This document shows positions 56,601 to 64,000 of a DNA stretch of 64,000 bases, in pieces. Numbering within the stretch: the stretch's first letter is position 1; each line of letters starts with the position of its first letter. Made by a program: the position numbers and the translations under genes. The notes under the pieces are model-generated. The model had not been told where the DNA came from and searched no databases. It saw only the letters and a program-made list of their open reading frames with translations. The stretch comes from Anthopleura xanthogrammica (taxonomy: Eukaryota > Cnidaria > Anthozoa > Actiniaria > Actiniidae), in assembly GCA_964019055.1 (NCBI GenBank), contig OZ025213.1, positions 2,570,722 to 2,634,721 of the forward strand, in the 5' to 3' direction.

Positions 56601-59596
56601 TTAGTAGCATTAATGGTAAGGGTTTCAACTATGCAACAATAATTGAAATCATTTAAAATATATGTTATCTTAATTTAGTGACTATAATTTTAGTGCTAAA
56701 ATACTGTTTTACAAATTCAGATTTTGCAGAAGTGTTGCTAACTAGTCTTGCTTCTAAAAAATGTTGTAAAACTCTTGAAATGATTGCTTTGAAAAGAGAC
56801 AATGTAATCAACAATGTAGAAAAATGATTTTGGCACGAAAATAAAAGTTATCTTTTGCCAAATAAAAGTTTATTGAATAAACACAGGGGTATACATTAGG
56901 TAGGTTTGGGCTTCCTGTGGTTCGTAACATTCTCGTAATCAACCATCTCTTTTTGCAATCACTTACACCTCACCAAAGGTGGTTGCTTACAAGAGAGCCA
57001 AATGTAATACCAGGCCTGTAGGCTGGGGAAGTGTGGGGAAGAAGTGTATCTGCACCCCCTAAAGTAGCTGAATTTGTTCAAAACTGTAGTTAGTCTTTCA
57101 GGGAAATGACTGAATGACTTGCAACAGTTGCTGGGGGTTTCTGGCACTTTTGGGGGGTTCGCGGGGAAAGGAAGAAAACATAACCATAGTAGATATTGGA
57201 TTCATGTTCCATTCTGAAAGTATGCTACTTGTCTGAATACATACCATGTACAGTTGTTTCCAAATGATCGACCATTCTCTTAAGACTGAAGTAAGCTCCT
57301 TCACAGTTGGATCTTCTTTGGGGATGACAACTTCATATAGAGTTCTGCAGAAGATCAATACACCCCTTTAGCTTTGGCATCTATTTTGCCCATTTCAGAC
57401 CATGTCATTCCTTTGAGAATGGGATTCTTGTTTCATTTGTGAAAACAAAGAAATGATACTCAAGGAAATGACACACAGTCTGATTGAAATGAGCAAAAAA
57501 TGGTATTCAAAAAAATCAGCATTATTTAAAGAATACTGTTTTACTGTTACATATGTCTCAAAAGTATATCAGAGTTTGGATCTCATTAACAGTAACTTAC
57601 CCATAGTTCTCAACATCACACTCCTTCAAATATACATAGGACTTTGGAAAAATTCCCTGTAAATTATAATGCACAATATAAAAGGACAGAATTGAAAGAT
57701 GCATAGCTGTTTGATTCAATGTTAAAAATCTAATATAAATATCTCAGCCTTTTTTTTACAATTTTCACAGTTTCCTGCACCACCTTGAAATGTAGCTGTG
57801 CCTTTGCATCAAAGTGAGACGAACGATGAGCTTACAATGATCAAGACCCTTTTTTAACACCTTGAACAATTATTCACCTGTCTCTATCATTTCAAGCTCA
57901 CTGTCCATCTTGCTTGGATGCAAAGGCATGGCTACCTTTCATGATGGTACAAAGAACTGTGAAAAGGAATATTAGTTAATTCAATTTTTTCTAGTGTATT
58001 TTGGTTATTAGTAGTTAATGTTTTTCGTGTTTTTAGTGTTTCTGATACTGTAATTCACCGATTATCGTGCAAGAGTATTTTCAATAAACCATTATTATTA
58101 TGGTATTTTTATTTTTTCCTCTATCATTTTCAATTACAATAACAAGCGGGTCGAGCCTGGGCTTTGTTACTGAATATATAAATATTATTAATATTATTAT
58201 TATTATTGTTATTATTATTATTATTGTTATTATCATTATTATCATAGACAAAATAAAACTTGTTTAGTCATACATATCTTGACCATAATAGCATAATTTT
58301 GTAGTTTCAAAAGACTACAGTTCATGAGCAAATGATATGGTAATCCAATAATCATATGATCAAATGAACTTTAAAAACAACACAATGTCAAAACATTTGG
58401 TGTGACTTTAAATATTAGATTAAATTAGTGATAAAATATCAATAATTTAATATTATAGCTTAATAATTATAACCTAATTGAAATTATTTTCTCAAGTCAG
58501 AAATGTAAATATTTTCTCTCTCAAACACAAAATACAACTGAAAGGAAAAGATGGATAGATTACAAAATATTATTAATATGTAGCCTTTGGATTTTAACTA
58601 CAGGTTCTTTCATTTTATTAAAATATGGAAAGAAAAGAACAAAATACTTTAAACATGCAGAAAAATACAAGTAAGTTCCATTCATTTAATTTTAATTATA
58701 CACGTTCTATCTTGCCTTGTAAATATTGTTTATCTCGTGATTTTAAAGGAAGTTTTTCAGACATAAATATGTAGAAACTAAAATTATATTCTGTTGTTAT
58801 TTTACATATTTTACAAATAAGCAATAAAATTGTCAAACTTCCAAATACTTGAGGTTTTTTGGAACCGATTATTAACTTTTTTTAATATAATTAAGCTTAC
58901 TTTTTGAGATTTGTTCCGTATAAGGCAACCATGATACCATCCTGAAAATAATAAAAGATAATTTATAAATGTTTCTCAGAAGTTAGATGGTAGAAAATAT
59001 AACTTATATTCATTAAGGAGGATGAGTGATAATTGAATAACCAGACAAATAGATTAACTTTAAGAGATAGCTAAAACAGGTCGCTCAAAACAAACAAAAA
59101 ACACATGAAAACAGAACTACCTTGACCAAACAAAACTAAATTAATCTTTCCAAAACCTCGCCTTAGCGGAACCTCGAAAGGCTAAAGAAAAGTCGAAATA
59201 TCTTGTCTACTGGATTGTTGAGTGGAGTTTGTTTTGCATGACGAGATAAATATTTTTTTAAAGTCAAAGTGCTAACTACAAATATACCTGCACACTCTTC
59301 GTAGATTTGTACGGTATCTCCAACAGCTAACTGCAAACCACAGGCGACCCTGCCCTCGAAATTATAAATAGCTGCAAGAAACAGCACTTTGTATAAACAA
59401 TTACATATATTATCATTTCGTTTATAAAGTGCTTAACAAATTAAGATTTAAGATAACGAAAGATATGCAGACAAACCCGAAGCAAATGGTACCAGTTTAT
59501 CGGGAGTAGTTTATTAACGAGCGGGAACGCCAAATAATGTTAAATTCACTAACCTACTGCATATTTCGAATCTTTTGTGGCCGTCCAGGTGGACAT
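31556..59596 (-). CDS. DOCK4: DOCK3/4-type (DOCK-B) guanine-nucleotide exchange factor, complete gene, 57 exons
   Basis: DOCK proteins load GTP onto Rac/Rap GTPases through DHR-2, bind phosphoinositide membranes through DHR-1, and in the A and B subfamilies bind ELMO through the SH3 region. They act at the cell cortex in migration, engulfment and adhesion. Read on the minus strand, 57 exons with consensus splice sites join to 6753 nt, or 2250 residues plus stop, in one unbroken frame. Order: SH3 (about 12-68), linker helices, DHR-1 (from 424), helical middle, DHR-2 (about 1200-1627), proline-rich tail to 2250. Signature stretches (GDTVQIYEECAGWYHG, SYRRPYGCA, QNINPLSMSLNGVIDAAV) resemble vertebrate DOCK3/4 more than DOCK1/2/5, from memory of those families. 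Vertebrate members are about 1970-2030 residues; the excess is in the tail. The symbol marks the family; DOCK3 and DOCK4 cannot be separated in a non-vertebrate. Exon coordinates are in the block entries. Confidence 0.95.
33021..33191. repeat. 57-bp minisatellite, three copies, in DOCK intron 56
   Basis: Unit CCCTGAAATATCCTCTGGGC TGATCTAAGTCAGGGCACGG CTAATTCACAGATCAAA. Copies start at 33021, 33078 and 33135. Each contains the inverted pair CCCTGA/TCAGGG. The same family recurs at 36000-36165. Confidence 0.93.
33239..33437 (-). repeat. SINE-like repeat with tRNA-type promoter directly beside DOCK exon 56
   Basis: The minus strand shows TGGTGTAGCGGTAGTGCACTTG (box A-like) and GGATTCGATCCCTAGGC (box B-like). 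A G-rich run (33263-33295) lies on the far side. The block begins right after the exon 56 donor. It is the part shared with the captured fragment at 8.0-8.25 kb. Confidence 0.7.
33960..34590. repeat. Direct duplication in DOCK intron 55
   Basis: GCAATGGAGATCGAACGTTG ... AAAAGATAATAAGGTACTT at 34005-34148 recurs at 34437-34582 with few changes. The spacing of about 433 bp points to a local duplication followed by an insertion, or to two insertions of the same element. Confidence 0.85.
35751..41699 (-). CDS. DOCK4: DOCK exons 40-52: DHR-2 catalytic GEF domain
   Basis: Coding exons: 41642-41699, 41528-41568, 40862-40952, 40616-40717, 40392-40481, 40112-40216, 39709-39795, 39309-39363, 38914-38995, 38155-38239, 37406-37492, 36475-36735, 35751-35891. 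They encode residues about 1199-1627, the three-lobed domain that contacts Rac/Rap and expels GDP. Readable landmarks: EFYRGIEREDMFIRYVNRL, FALLLHAELL, KCWEKGIELCKELAELYE, YFRVGMYGKGF, FYKVNDVRRF-type YYKVNDVRRFKYDRPFHRG, LPGILKWFRV, and in the large exon NPLSMSLNGVIDAAVMGG. The valine of AVMGG (near residue 1543) sits where the nucleotide-sensor valine lies in characterised DHR-2 domains, so the domain is probably active. This last point is inference from family knowledge. Confidence 0.95.
36000..36165. repeat. 57-bp minisatellite, diverged three copies, in DOCK intron 51
   Basis: CCCTGAAACAACCTCTGGGC CGATCAAAGTCAGGGCACGA CTAACTCATGGACCAAA. It is the same unit as at 33021-33191 with substitutions. 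A single inverted unit is visible at about 39615-39670. Confidence 0.88.
36921..37036. repeat. Hairpin element in DOCK intron 50
   Basis: ACATTTCCGATTTAGCGGCATA pairs with TATGCCGCTAAATCGGAAATGT; the centre repeats GGCATA/TATGCC words. Confidence 0.85.
38495..38833. mobile_element. Nested pair of MITEs of the 31125 family
   Basis: The outer element begins AATAGAGCTGTTTTTGTGTG and ends CACTCATACGAAAACCGCTA. An inner copy at 38643-38805 has its own ends (GGGCAGTTTTCGTATGAC, CACTCATACAAAATCTGCTC). It lies in the DOCK intron between exons 48 and 49. Confidence 0.75.
41030..41205. repeat. Tandem duplication of about 88 bp in DOCK intron 41
   Basis: CACTATGAAAATGTTACGCA ... CACAGGGAAGTAACTTT occurs twice with small differences. 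Confidence 0.85.
42070..49411 (-). CDS. DOCK4: DOCK exons 22-39: helical (armadillo-like) middle region
   Basis: Coding exons: 49314-49411, 48903-48986, 48448-48548, 47926-48007, 47647-47699, 47035-47143, 46567-46637, 45984-46102, 45714-45841, 45242-45337, 44946-45139, 44411-44486, 44070-44170, 43891-43949, 43317-43388, 42927-43003, 42592-42722, 42070-42174. They encode residues about 614-1198, all-helical in known DOCK structures. Family-specific stretches include FLQDIFDALFWILNES, ALEYIFKFIIQSR, KVLLPMIVSHLHFHL, RYGDMRQVMGFEI, LRKATIPIFFDM and KDLLELLLDYR. Exon 34 (44070-44170) ends in a GC donor (GCAAGT) with perfect continuity into exon 35. Exon 29 (45984-46102) is easy to miss because a longer open frame runs across it on the plus strand. 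Confidence 0.94.
42300..42570. repeat. (CAT/CAC)n microsatellite in DOCK intron 38
   Basis: Imperfect CATCATCACCATC array. Long Asp-rich or His-rich open frames across it come from the trinucleotide repeat and are not genes. Confidence 0.95.
45400..45480. repeat. (TTTC)n and (CATC/CGTC)n microsatellite in DOCK intron 30
   Basis: TCTTTCTTTCTTTC followed by CCATCCATCCGTCCATCC. Confidence 0.95.
46255..46480. repeat. (GGAT)n-derived microsatellite in DOCK intron 28
   Basis: Imperfect GGATGGATGAATGGGAT array. The Pro/Ser/His-rich frames on the minus strand come from it. Confidence 0.92.
48060..48155. repeat. Hairpin in DOCK intron 24
   Basis: CACAGGGAACCCAAG (48066) pairs with CTTGGGTTCCCTGTG (48138). 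Confidence 0.85.
48190..48420. repeat. Tandem duplication of about 76 bp in DOCK intron 24
   Basis: GGGAAAAGCATCGCTGTCGG CAAGTTTTC...GAACATGCGCAGAGTACGTTT occurs twice, with a third partial copy at the left end (TGTACTGCGCATGC). Confidence 0.85.
48661..48733. repeat. Hairpin in DOCK intron 23
   Basis: GGTCTAGCTTGGGTAC pairs with GTACCCAAGCTAGACC, spacer about 42 bp. Confidence 0.88.
49817..51695 (-). CDS. DOCK4: DOCK exons 18-21: DHR-1 (C2-like) membrane-binding domain
   Basis: Coding exons: 51568-51695, 51095-51193, 50505-50681, 49817-49982. The domain opens with GDVRNDVYVTIESGEFERG and KNVEVSMCVV, continues through EYQSTIYYHSGNPKWNETIK and RFGFRHLAKFKDND, and closes with VVCSTKLTQN. DHR-1 is a C2-fold module that binds phosphoinositides at the plasma membrane (family knowledge). 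The basic and acidic positions of the first loop are retained, but I cannot assign individual lipid contacts from sequence alone. The donor of exon 18 is the weaker GTTTGT; the frame and the next exon still fit. The intron at 50682-51094 holds a degenerate GTTGGTAG minisatellite. Confidence 0.95.
50765..51060. repeat. Degenerate TTGGTAGG(G/T)TGT minisatellite in DOCK intron 19
   Basis: More than fifteen variants of GTTGGTAGGTTGTCAGTAGG and GGGTATTGGTAGGG over 290 bp. Confidence 0.85.
52037..56459 (-). CDS. DOCK4: DOCK exons 6-17: region between SH3 and DHR-1
   Basis: Coding exons: 56367-56459, 55872-55927, 55596-55680, 55431-55466, 54938-55092, 54313-54403, 53982-54042, 53834-53905, 53273-53348, 53048-53142, 52691-52734, 52037-52118. 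Together they encode residues about 109-423. Family landmarks are readable in order: MWDLVEFRQQLLSGTLTQ, GLDLIPRKNGEVLDGD, HLYFTMNSFVCNVEES, SERFLVTIG, YLVAQIVRVG, RRPYGCAV, the short MRMLHGELEK exon, and KLGFPEIIMPG directly before DHR-1. Exons as short as 36 and 44 nt are placed because flanking phases, splice sites and family order all agree. Introns carry two SINEs and at least one MITE. Confidence 0.93.
52155..52430 (+). mobile_element. tRNA-derived SINE in DOCK intron 16
   Basis: The 5' head GGGTGGCGTAGTGGTAAGG (box A) and GGGGTTGATTACTGG (box B-like), then a body GTTGTTGGTTCTCTCCTGTGC with CAGGGTTCTCTGGTTTTTCC, ending in an A/T-rich tail. It shares its body with the copy at 54500-54745. 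Confidence 0.8.
52513..52683. mobile_element. MITE, 171 bp, terminal inverted repeats TAATAGACCTTTT
   Basis: Left end TAATAGACCTTTTTAGC, right end GCTGAAAAGGTCTATTA. The interior holds paired CCCATTTCAGACCACATGAC and GTGGTCTGAAATGGG-type arms. It lies in the DOCK intron between exons 16 and 17. Related copies: 57358-57510, 44600-44775, 50155-50250 and 8690-8835. Confidence 0.8.
53500..53765. repeat. G-rich and C-rich low-complexity element in DOCK intron 13
   Basis: Starts TTAGTGTATAGGGGGGGG and ends CCCCCCCGCCATACACTAATAA, so the ends are inverted repeats (TTAGTGTA/TACACTAA). TAGGGGGGTTA-type words repeat between. Probably a MITE whose ends carry expanded G/C runs. Confidence 0.7.
54500..54745 (+). 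mobile_element. tRNA-derived SINE, second copy, in DOCK intron 10
   Basis: Box B-like GGTTCGATCGCTAGAC, then the same body (GTTGCTTGTTGGTTCTCTCC, GTGCTTTGAGGGTTTTCCCC) as at 52155-52430; the head is more diverged. Confidence 0.75.
57245..59596 (-). CDS. DOCK4: DOCK exons 1-5: start codon and SH3 domain
   Basis: Coding exons: 59554-59596, 59288-59371, 58901-58941, 57601-57656, 57245-57344. The start ATG (59596) opens MSTWTATKDSKYAV and is followed across the first splice by AIYNFEG, the opening strand of the SH3 domain. An in-frame TGA lies a short way upstream with no earlier in-frame ATG, so this start is well supported. SH3 hallmarks seen: A-I-Y-N-F, the acidic RT-loop region, GWYHG, and G-I-F-P-K-S-Y-V. 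Exon 5 carries LTSVLREWSIIWKQLY, the helix that follows the SH3 in DOCK-A/B proteins and helps contact ELMO (family knowledge). All phases match (1,1,0,2,0). Confidence 0.95.
57758..57965. mobile_element. Foldback MITE in DOCK intron 3
   Basis: Left TTTTCACAGTTTCCTGCACCACCTTGAAATGTAGC-type arm pairs with a right arm ending GGTACAAAGAACTGTGAAAA. Internal pair GTGCCTTTGCATC/GATGCAAAGGCAT. Confidence 0.75.
58170..58250. repeat. (ATT)n microsatellite in DOCK intron 3
   Basis: Imperfect ATTATTATTATTGTT array. Confidence 0.95.
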
Positions 59597-60117
59597 GTTT
59601 TCCTTTTCAATCTCAGTGGTTGCAACTTCCTTTTTTCAAAAGGTAAAGCACCAGTATATTTACGAGTTCCATCGAGTGTTTATGAGCTTCCTCTTCTTAG
59701 CCAGGGCCGCCATGTTTTGTTTGCCTAAACTGCCTCGTTATCATGATGAATTCTTCCTATTTAGGGAGGGGTGGGGTAGGTACCTCAAAAATAATAAAAA
59801 GCGAAATAAAATAAAAGGAATCTTACTTTCATCTTATTATAAAAAAATATAATGAAAAATAGAATATTAAATGCATTACTTGAATGATAACTAAACAGAA
59901 AGGTGTGCTTTGTGCTGATAGACAATTCATGTTTTAAGAGTAGAGAAAACTTTTCATTTGTTTTGCAATCTAAAAAAAATAACATTTTTGGGGTGCTAGT
60001 AGAAATAATTTTATGTAAAAAAGTAAAAATAGGAATATTCTCGAAATATTTGGAATGGGTCCCAGACCCCATTACGTCATCTGCAGCGCGCGCCACGATC
60101 GATGACAAAAATCCAAC
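59597..60117. promoter_or_regulatory. Divergent intergenic region, candidate bidirectional promoter
   Basis: These 521 bp separate the DOCK start codon (minus strand) from the RSBN1-like start codon (plus strand), so both 5' untranslated regions and core promoters must lie here or overlap the neighbouring gene. The segment near the RSBN1 start (60060-60117) is locally GC-richer, with a GCAGCGCGCGCC stretch. The centre is A/T-rich. I see no clear TATA box at a fixed distance from either start. The shared-promoter role is inferred from geometry. Confidence 0.6.
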
Positions 60118-63100
60118 ATGGCGAGTCCAAGTGAAGTTGGCAACGAGAAAAAGCAGGACAAAACACCACTGCCTAAGCAGTTGTCATCCGATGACAAGTC
60201 CAGTGTTGAACATTTAAAAAAGAAAAGAAAGCATAGCCATGATTTTCAGTTAAGCAAACACGAACGAATGGAAAAAGAAAAGCACAGTGAAGATCACTGG
60301 AACATAACTTCTGTGTCAACCTTCAAGAATGGTTCCCGCTCTCCTTCACCAAACAAACACAGTAACGGCCTGAAAACAAAGCTAACAAAGATCAAAGTAG
60401 AAGGTGAGAGCTCAATTCTTACCTATTATATCTTTACTTTTACAAATCTTTATATTTTCAGTAGATCTGTGAGTGGTTTTGTAAGCTTGAATCCCTCGAC
60501 GTACGATATGTATTCCTGTCGTTTTTTTCTATTTCCTTCTTTTGAACCCCTGCTTTCATTGTTTACTCTTATTTAAAAGACAAAGATACGAGAAAAAAAT
60601 CTCCTTTAATCTTAATATTCTATGTAACTTGCCGTTTGAGGTGCAGAAAGTCGATTGATTTTACACGAATAAGGAAATATTCATATCAGCTGTGTAAGAT
60701 AATTTGAACTCCAACGGTTGAAAATGTGGTGAAGTTTGCATTTTGAATTAAAACATTTAGCGTTAAATTGGATTAACTCGAATGATCAAAATTATTCTAG
60801 GTCATTCTAGAACTTGAAGCAACTGGTAGGCTTATAGGAATATTAGTTATTAAATTATATTGCTCTCTGGAAAGGTTTATCATAAAAACCAGACAATTTG
60901 AACATCTACTGTACTCCAAGTCCCACGTGTAGACTGATGAGCATGAGTCCAAACCGTCCTTTTGCACTTAGAAAACGTGCATTGATGCACACTTTCAGAT
61001 CCCGTAAATAGTTCATTTAAAAGTGTCCTTATTTTGAAGTGTCTGGTCTATAATTCTCAATAAGTGTTTTGAACACCAGCAGTTTTGTCTTTTTATTATT
61101 CTTATTTGCTTCGGAATTGTACACTAAATAATTTCTGCATCATGAGTTTTGTTTACATTTTGCAAAACAAAAAGAAACAGCGCTCTCAAATTATGAAATT
61201 TCAAATTCAGATCTTACTCAAAACAAATGAATTTGGTATTACATTAAGCTTTATATAGGTTGTTCTCAAAATTCAGAAGCCTTATGTATCATTTGTATTC
61301 ACAAACTACAAAAGAATAAAACTGAATTCATCAATTTGTTATCATAAGATAGTGGGTGTTCATGCCTCTGATAATTTTTTAGCAGGAATCCATTAAGAGT
61401 TGTAAAACTGTCATCTCTGACTTCCTCACTCTCATTTATCTGCTATATTTGCTCCATATCACAATCAAAATTATTTTTTATCCACTTAGTAAAATTGCCA
61501 GGAACTTGATTTCCCATGAGCAAGATATAAAAATCACCTTGCAAGAAATTGAATACTAAAATTTCTTCAGAATAAAGAAGTATTTGGTGATAAACATTTG
61601 CTAATTGAAATGTGGCAGGATGTTCGCGGGTGAATGATGAGAGACAGGGATCTCATCCAGGAAATGAAGTAGAGATACTTCTAGATACTTTGTGAAAGGA
61701 GTATACCATGGTAAAGTGCTTGCTAGGGGTATTTTATCACCTTACAGTCTTATAAGGGCAAACACAAAACACTGTATGTAAGCAGTCCTGTATATATGTA
61801 GACCACTTGCAGCACTTCAATATGCCACTCAATTTGGAGGAAACTAAACAATAGGTTTCAAATTCTCAGGAGATTGAAATTCTTTTGTTTTACCCTCCAA
61901 ATTGAGCTGCTTTGACATCACGTGCAAGAGTTCTATATGTGTGTACTAGGAGCTTATACCATTGCAATCTCCCTTTATGAAAACTGGCCTTTTTTATTTA
62001 TATTTTGTTCTGTTGCCTGTTTTAGATGAACAAAGAACACCTGAAGCATCACCCCAAATCATTGCTCATAATGATCTCAAGTTGAAAATTAAAAGGAACT
62101 CAGGTACATATCTTTCATGCAGATGCTAAATTTATAAAGACTTTAGATTACTACCTCGTAAAGTGCTGTCCATACAAACACCTGCTCGTTGTTAAGTGGT
62201 AGTGCCAAGCTGTCTGACTTCCTTCTTCCTTAAAAGACCAAGCAGTTCTGATTTAGCAATTCCTTAATGAAAGACTTTTTGGAAGCTCATTATCCAATTT
62301 GGTTTTCAGACCACTTAGTATACTTAATTTACTGATCACATGTATGCTGTATGGCTTTGGGGGCTGGTTAGTTGGTAAATAATCGCAGTGCGACCTGCAA
62401 AGCTTGATGTCTCGTTTGCAAACTAGCATTTCAAGGGCACGCGAGTTTGAGTCCTTAATAGTTAAAATTAATCTTATTACTTTCCATCACAAACTTTCGT
62501 CATAAATATGAGGCATGTTTTTCTAGACCAATAAAAGTTTAATACTAGTTTCTACCTCAGTGAGATTAACACAAGCCAAGTATTTGAATTGACGACTGAA
62601 CTGCTAGTTTGCAAATGAGAATTAAACTTTGCATGTCTTACTTCAACCAGAATGGTAGTAAACAACATTCTATGTGATAACCTCTATGTACCGATATCTT
62701 GTGCGTGTGTACTAGTAGTTTGACATACCCACCTGGTTTTATTGATTTTCTTTTCAAAGGAATAGAAAACAGTCATGAACACAAGTCAAATGGCGTGTCT
62801 GAAACCAAAAAGAAGAAGCACAAAAAGCATCATCACAGGCATGAAGAGAAATACTTCCATGATATTGATCACTGCATCCTTGAAAATCCCAAAGAAAAAA
62901 CAAGATTATCCCACCTAATGCACATAGAGGAAGACTGTAATGGTGGTGCTTCGGTTGTACATGTTTACAATGATGAAATTGCTAGTTTAAGCCCTGAAAA
63001 AATGGAAAAATTCGTCAAGCTGTTTTTCCGGGAAACCTATAGTGAAGTTAGCAAAGGACAGCCGAGACATGTAATGGGCATCATTCATGGCGCAGCTTCT

Positions 63101-64000
63101 TACCTTCCTGAATTAACAGAATACTTTGGAACACACCATCAAAATATGACCGTCAAAACCTCACCCATCAGCAAAAAGTTGGACATAGAGACAATCAAGA
63201 TGGCAGAATATTTAACCAGAGTACAGGCAACATATAGTGCAGGAACCCTTCGTTGTGGCCCTCTTCTGCAGTTTAGTGTAGTTGGGACTGTTCAAGAAGA
63301 GACTGGTGGATATTTCCCAGGATTTCTGGACCTTTTAGAACAGAGTCCATTTTTAAAGGAAACCATGCCATGGGGAAGGTTGTCGGCGTTAAAATTGGAA
63401 AAGCGGAATCAGAGTAATGATGGTCCTATTGTCTGGGTACGTCCAGGTGAACAGTTTGTTCCAACAGCTGATTCATCAAGCTCACCAAGCAAAAGACGGA
63501 GGTAAGAGAGACTTCAGTTTTATATTTCAGGGTTGCATGTACATCATGAAGTTTCATGATAGCAAGTGAACTTGACATGATCAGGGCTTGAAATAACAGC
63601 CGGTCAACTGACCATGTCTGGCCAGAATTGGAACTTGTCAGGTAAAATGTTTTCCTTGCTGGTCATTTTGACCAGTAATGTTGATCCAGAAATATGTTAT
63701 GACCATCATGACGGGCAACTGAACGGCCTTTCAAGCCCTGCATGATAAATGTATTATTTTCTGTACTAGGTTTTTCTGCAGATAATACATTTATCATGTC
63801 AACTTCTGAAAAAATATTTTAACTGTTATATCACCTGCTTACAGTATGTTACAAGGTTATGTCAATGTCATATACCCATTGTACATATTTTCAGAGCTAC
63901 TGTAAATGAACTTCAAAATCTACAATACCTTCCAAGAACATCAGAGCGTAGAGAGATGTTGGCAGAGGACAGGACAAGATGCCATGCAGACCATGTGGAT
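60118..64000 (+). CDS. RSBN1: RSBN1/RSBN1L-like (DPY-21 family) chromatin protein, 5' part, four exons seen
   Basis: Exons: 60118-60403, 62026-62103, 62760-63501, and 63895 past the window edge. Splice sites are consensus and phases agree (1,1,2). The N-terminus (MASPSEVGNEKK) is lysine/serine-rich with likely nuclear localisation clusters (KKKRKHSHD, then KKKKHKKHHHRH in exon 3). Exon 3 encodes the conserved core: ENPKEKTRLSHLMHIEED, MEKFVKLFFRETYSEVSKG, VMGIIHGAASYLPELTEYF, RCGPLLQFSVVGTVQEETGGY and WVRPGEQFVPT. Exon 4 begins ATVNELQNLQYLPRTSERRE. RSBN1-family proteins are nuclear and include JmjC-type H4K20me2 demethylases (worm DPY-21, mouse RSBN1). In exon 4, the H-A-D of CHADHVD could be the iron-binding HxD; this is tentative. 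About 404 residues lie in the window and the 3' half is missing. Confidence 0.93.
60404..62025 (+). other. RSBN1-like intron 1
   Basis: This is a 1622-bp GT-AG intron (donor GTGAGA, acceptor TGCCTGTTTTAG). It has no coding signal. Its 3' part, about 61690-61985, folds on itself: a left arm around 61792-61845 (AATTTGGAGG) pairs with a right arm around 61898-61951 (CCTCCAAATT). An outer pair involves the GGAGTATACCATGG and GGAGCTTATACCATTGC segments. This looks like an inserted foldback element. Confidence 0.7.
62395..62640. mobile_element. Foldback with SINE-like head in RSBN1-like intron 2
   Basis: AAAGCTTGATGTCTCGTTTG CAAACTAGCA near 62400 pairs with TGCTAGTTTGCAAATGAGAA...AAACTTTGCA near 62605. 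A box B-like GAGTTTGAGTCC lies inside. Confidence 0.65.
63575..63745. mobile_element. Hairpin MITE in RSBN1-like intron 3
   Basis: AGGGCTTGAAATAACAGCCGG pairs with the CAACTGAACGGCCTTTCAAGCCCT side. Internal GTCAACTGACCATG/CATGACGGGCAACTG pairing. Confidence 0.7.

Noticed and set aside
59903..60217. 104-codon plus-strand open frame across the RSBN1-like start
   Set aside because: Different frame from the conserved RSBN1 protein and low-complexity upstream; a chance overlap.

Overview
This is animal nuclear DNA. It is AT-rich, its genes are split into many short exons with GT-AG splice sites, and LINE, hAT, SINE and MITE-like elements are dense. The gene content and repeat style suggest an early-branching metazoan, most likely an anthozoan cnidarian such as a coral or anemone. 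That taxon call is inference; no species marker is visible.

The right half holds two conserved genes arranged head to head. On the minus strand, from 59596 down to 31556, lies a complete DOCK-B family gene (DOCK3/DOCK4 type). It encodes a Rac/Rap guanine-nucleotide exchange factor with an N-terminal SH3 domain, DHR-1, a helical middle and DHR-2, followed by a long proline-rich tail. I could place 57 coding exons. Their phases agree at every junction and they join to 6753 nt (2250 codons plus stop) with no break. Two of its introns use GC-AG ends. On the plus strand, from 60118 past the right edge, lies the 5' part of an RSBN1/RSBN1L (DPY-21-like) chromatin gene. Only 521 bp separate the two start codons, which suggests a shared promoter.

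The left half (1-31500) is accessory and repeat-rich. The one gene I can build there is a minus-strand gene at 21599-14650, in three phase-matched exons. It encodes a 184-residue secreted protein with a signal peptide, an Ig-V-like ectodomain, a Thr/Pro stalk and a C-terminal hydrophobic tail that looks like a GPI-anchor signal. A shortened paralogue lies at 2017-1629. Both copies sit next to remnants of the same hAT transposon, so a segmental duplication carried gene and transposon together. The intron of the longer copy has swollen by about 5 kb, including a 92-bp satellite.

The rest of the left half is mobile debris: a 5'-truncated CR1/L2-like LINE ending in a (CATCT)n tail, other reverse-transcriptase scraps, a 967-bp element with terminal inverted repeats, several foldback/MITE families, and three long palindromes with GC-rich centres. 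A piece of a DOCK tail exon has been copied to about 8.1 kb beside the same repeat that flanks the parent exon. I saw no CRISPR array, rRNA or convincing functional tRNA.
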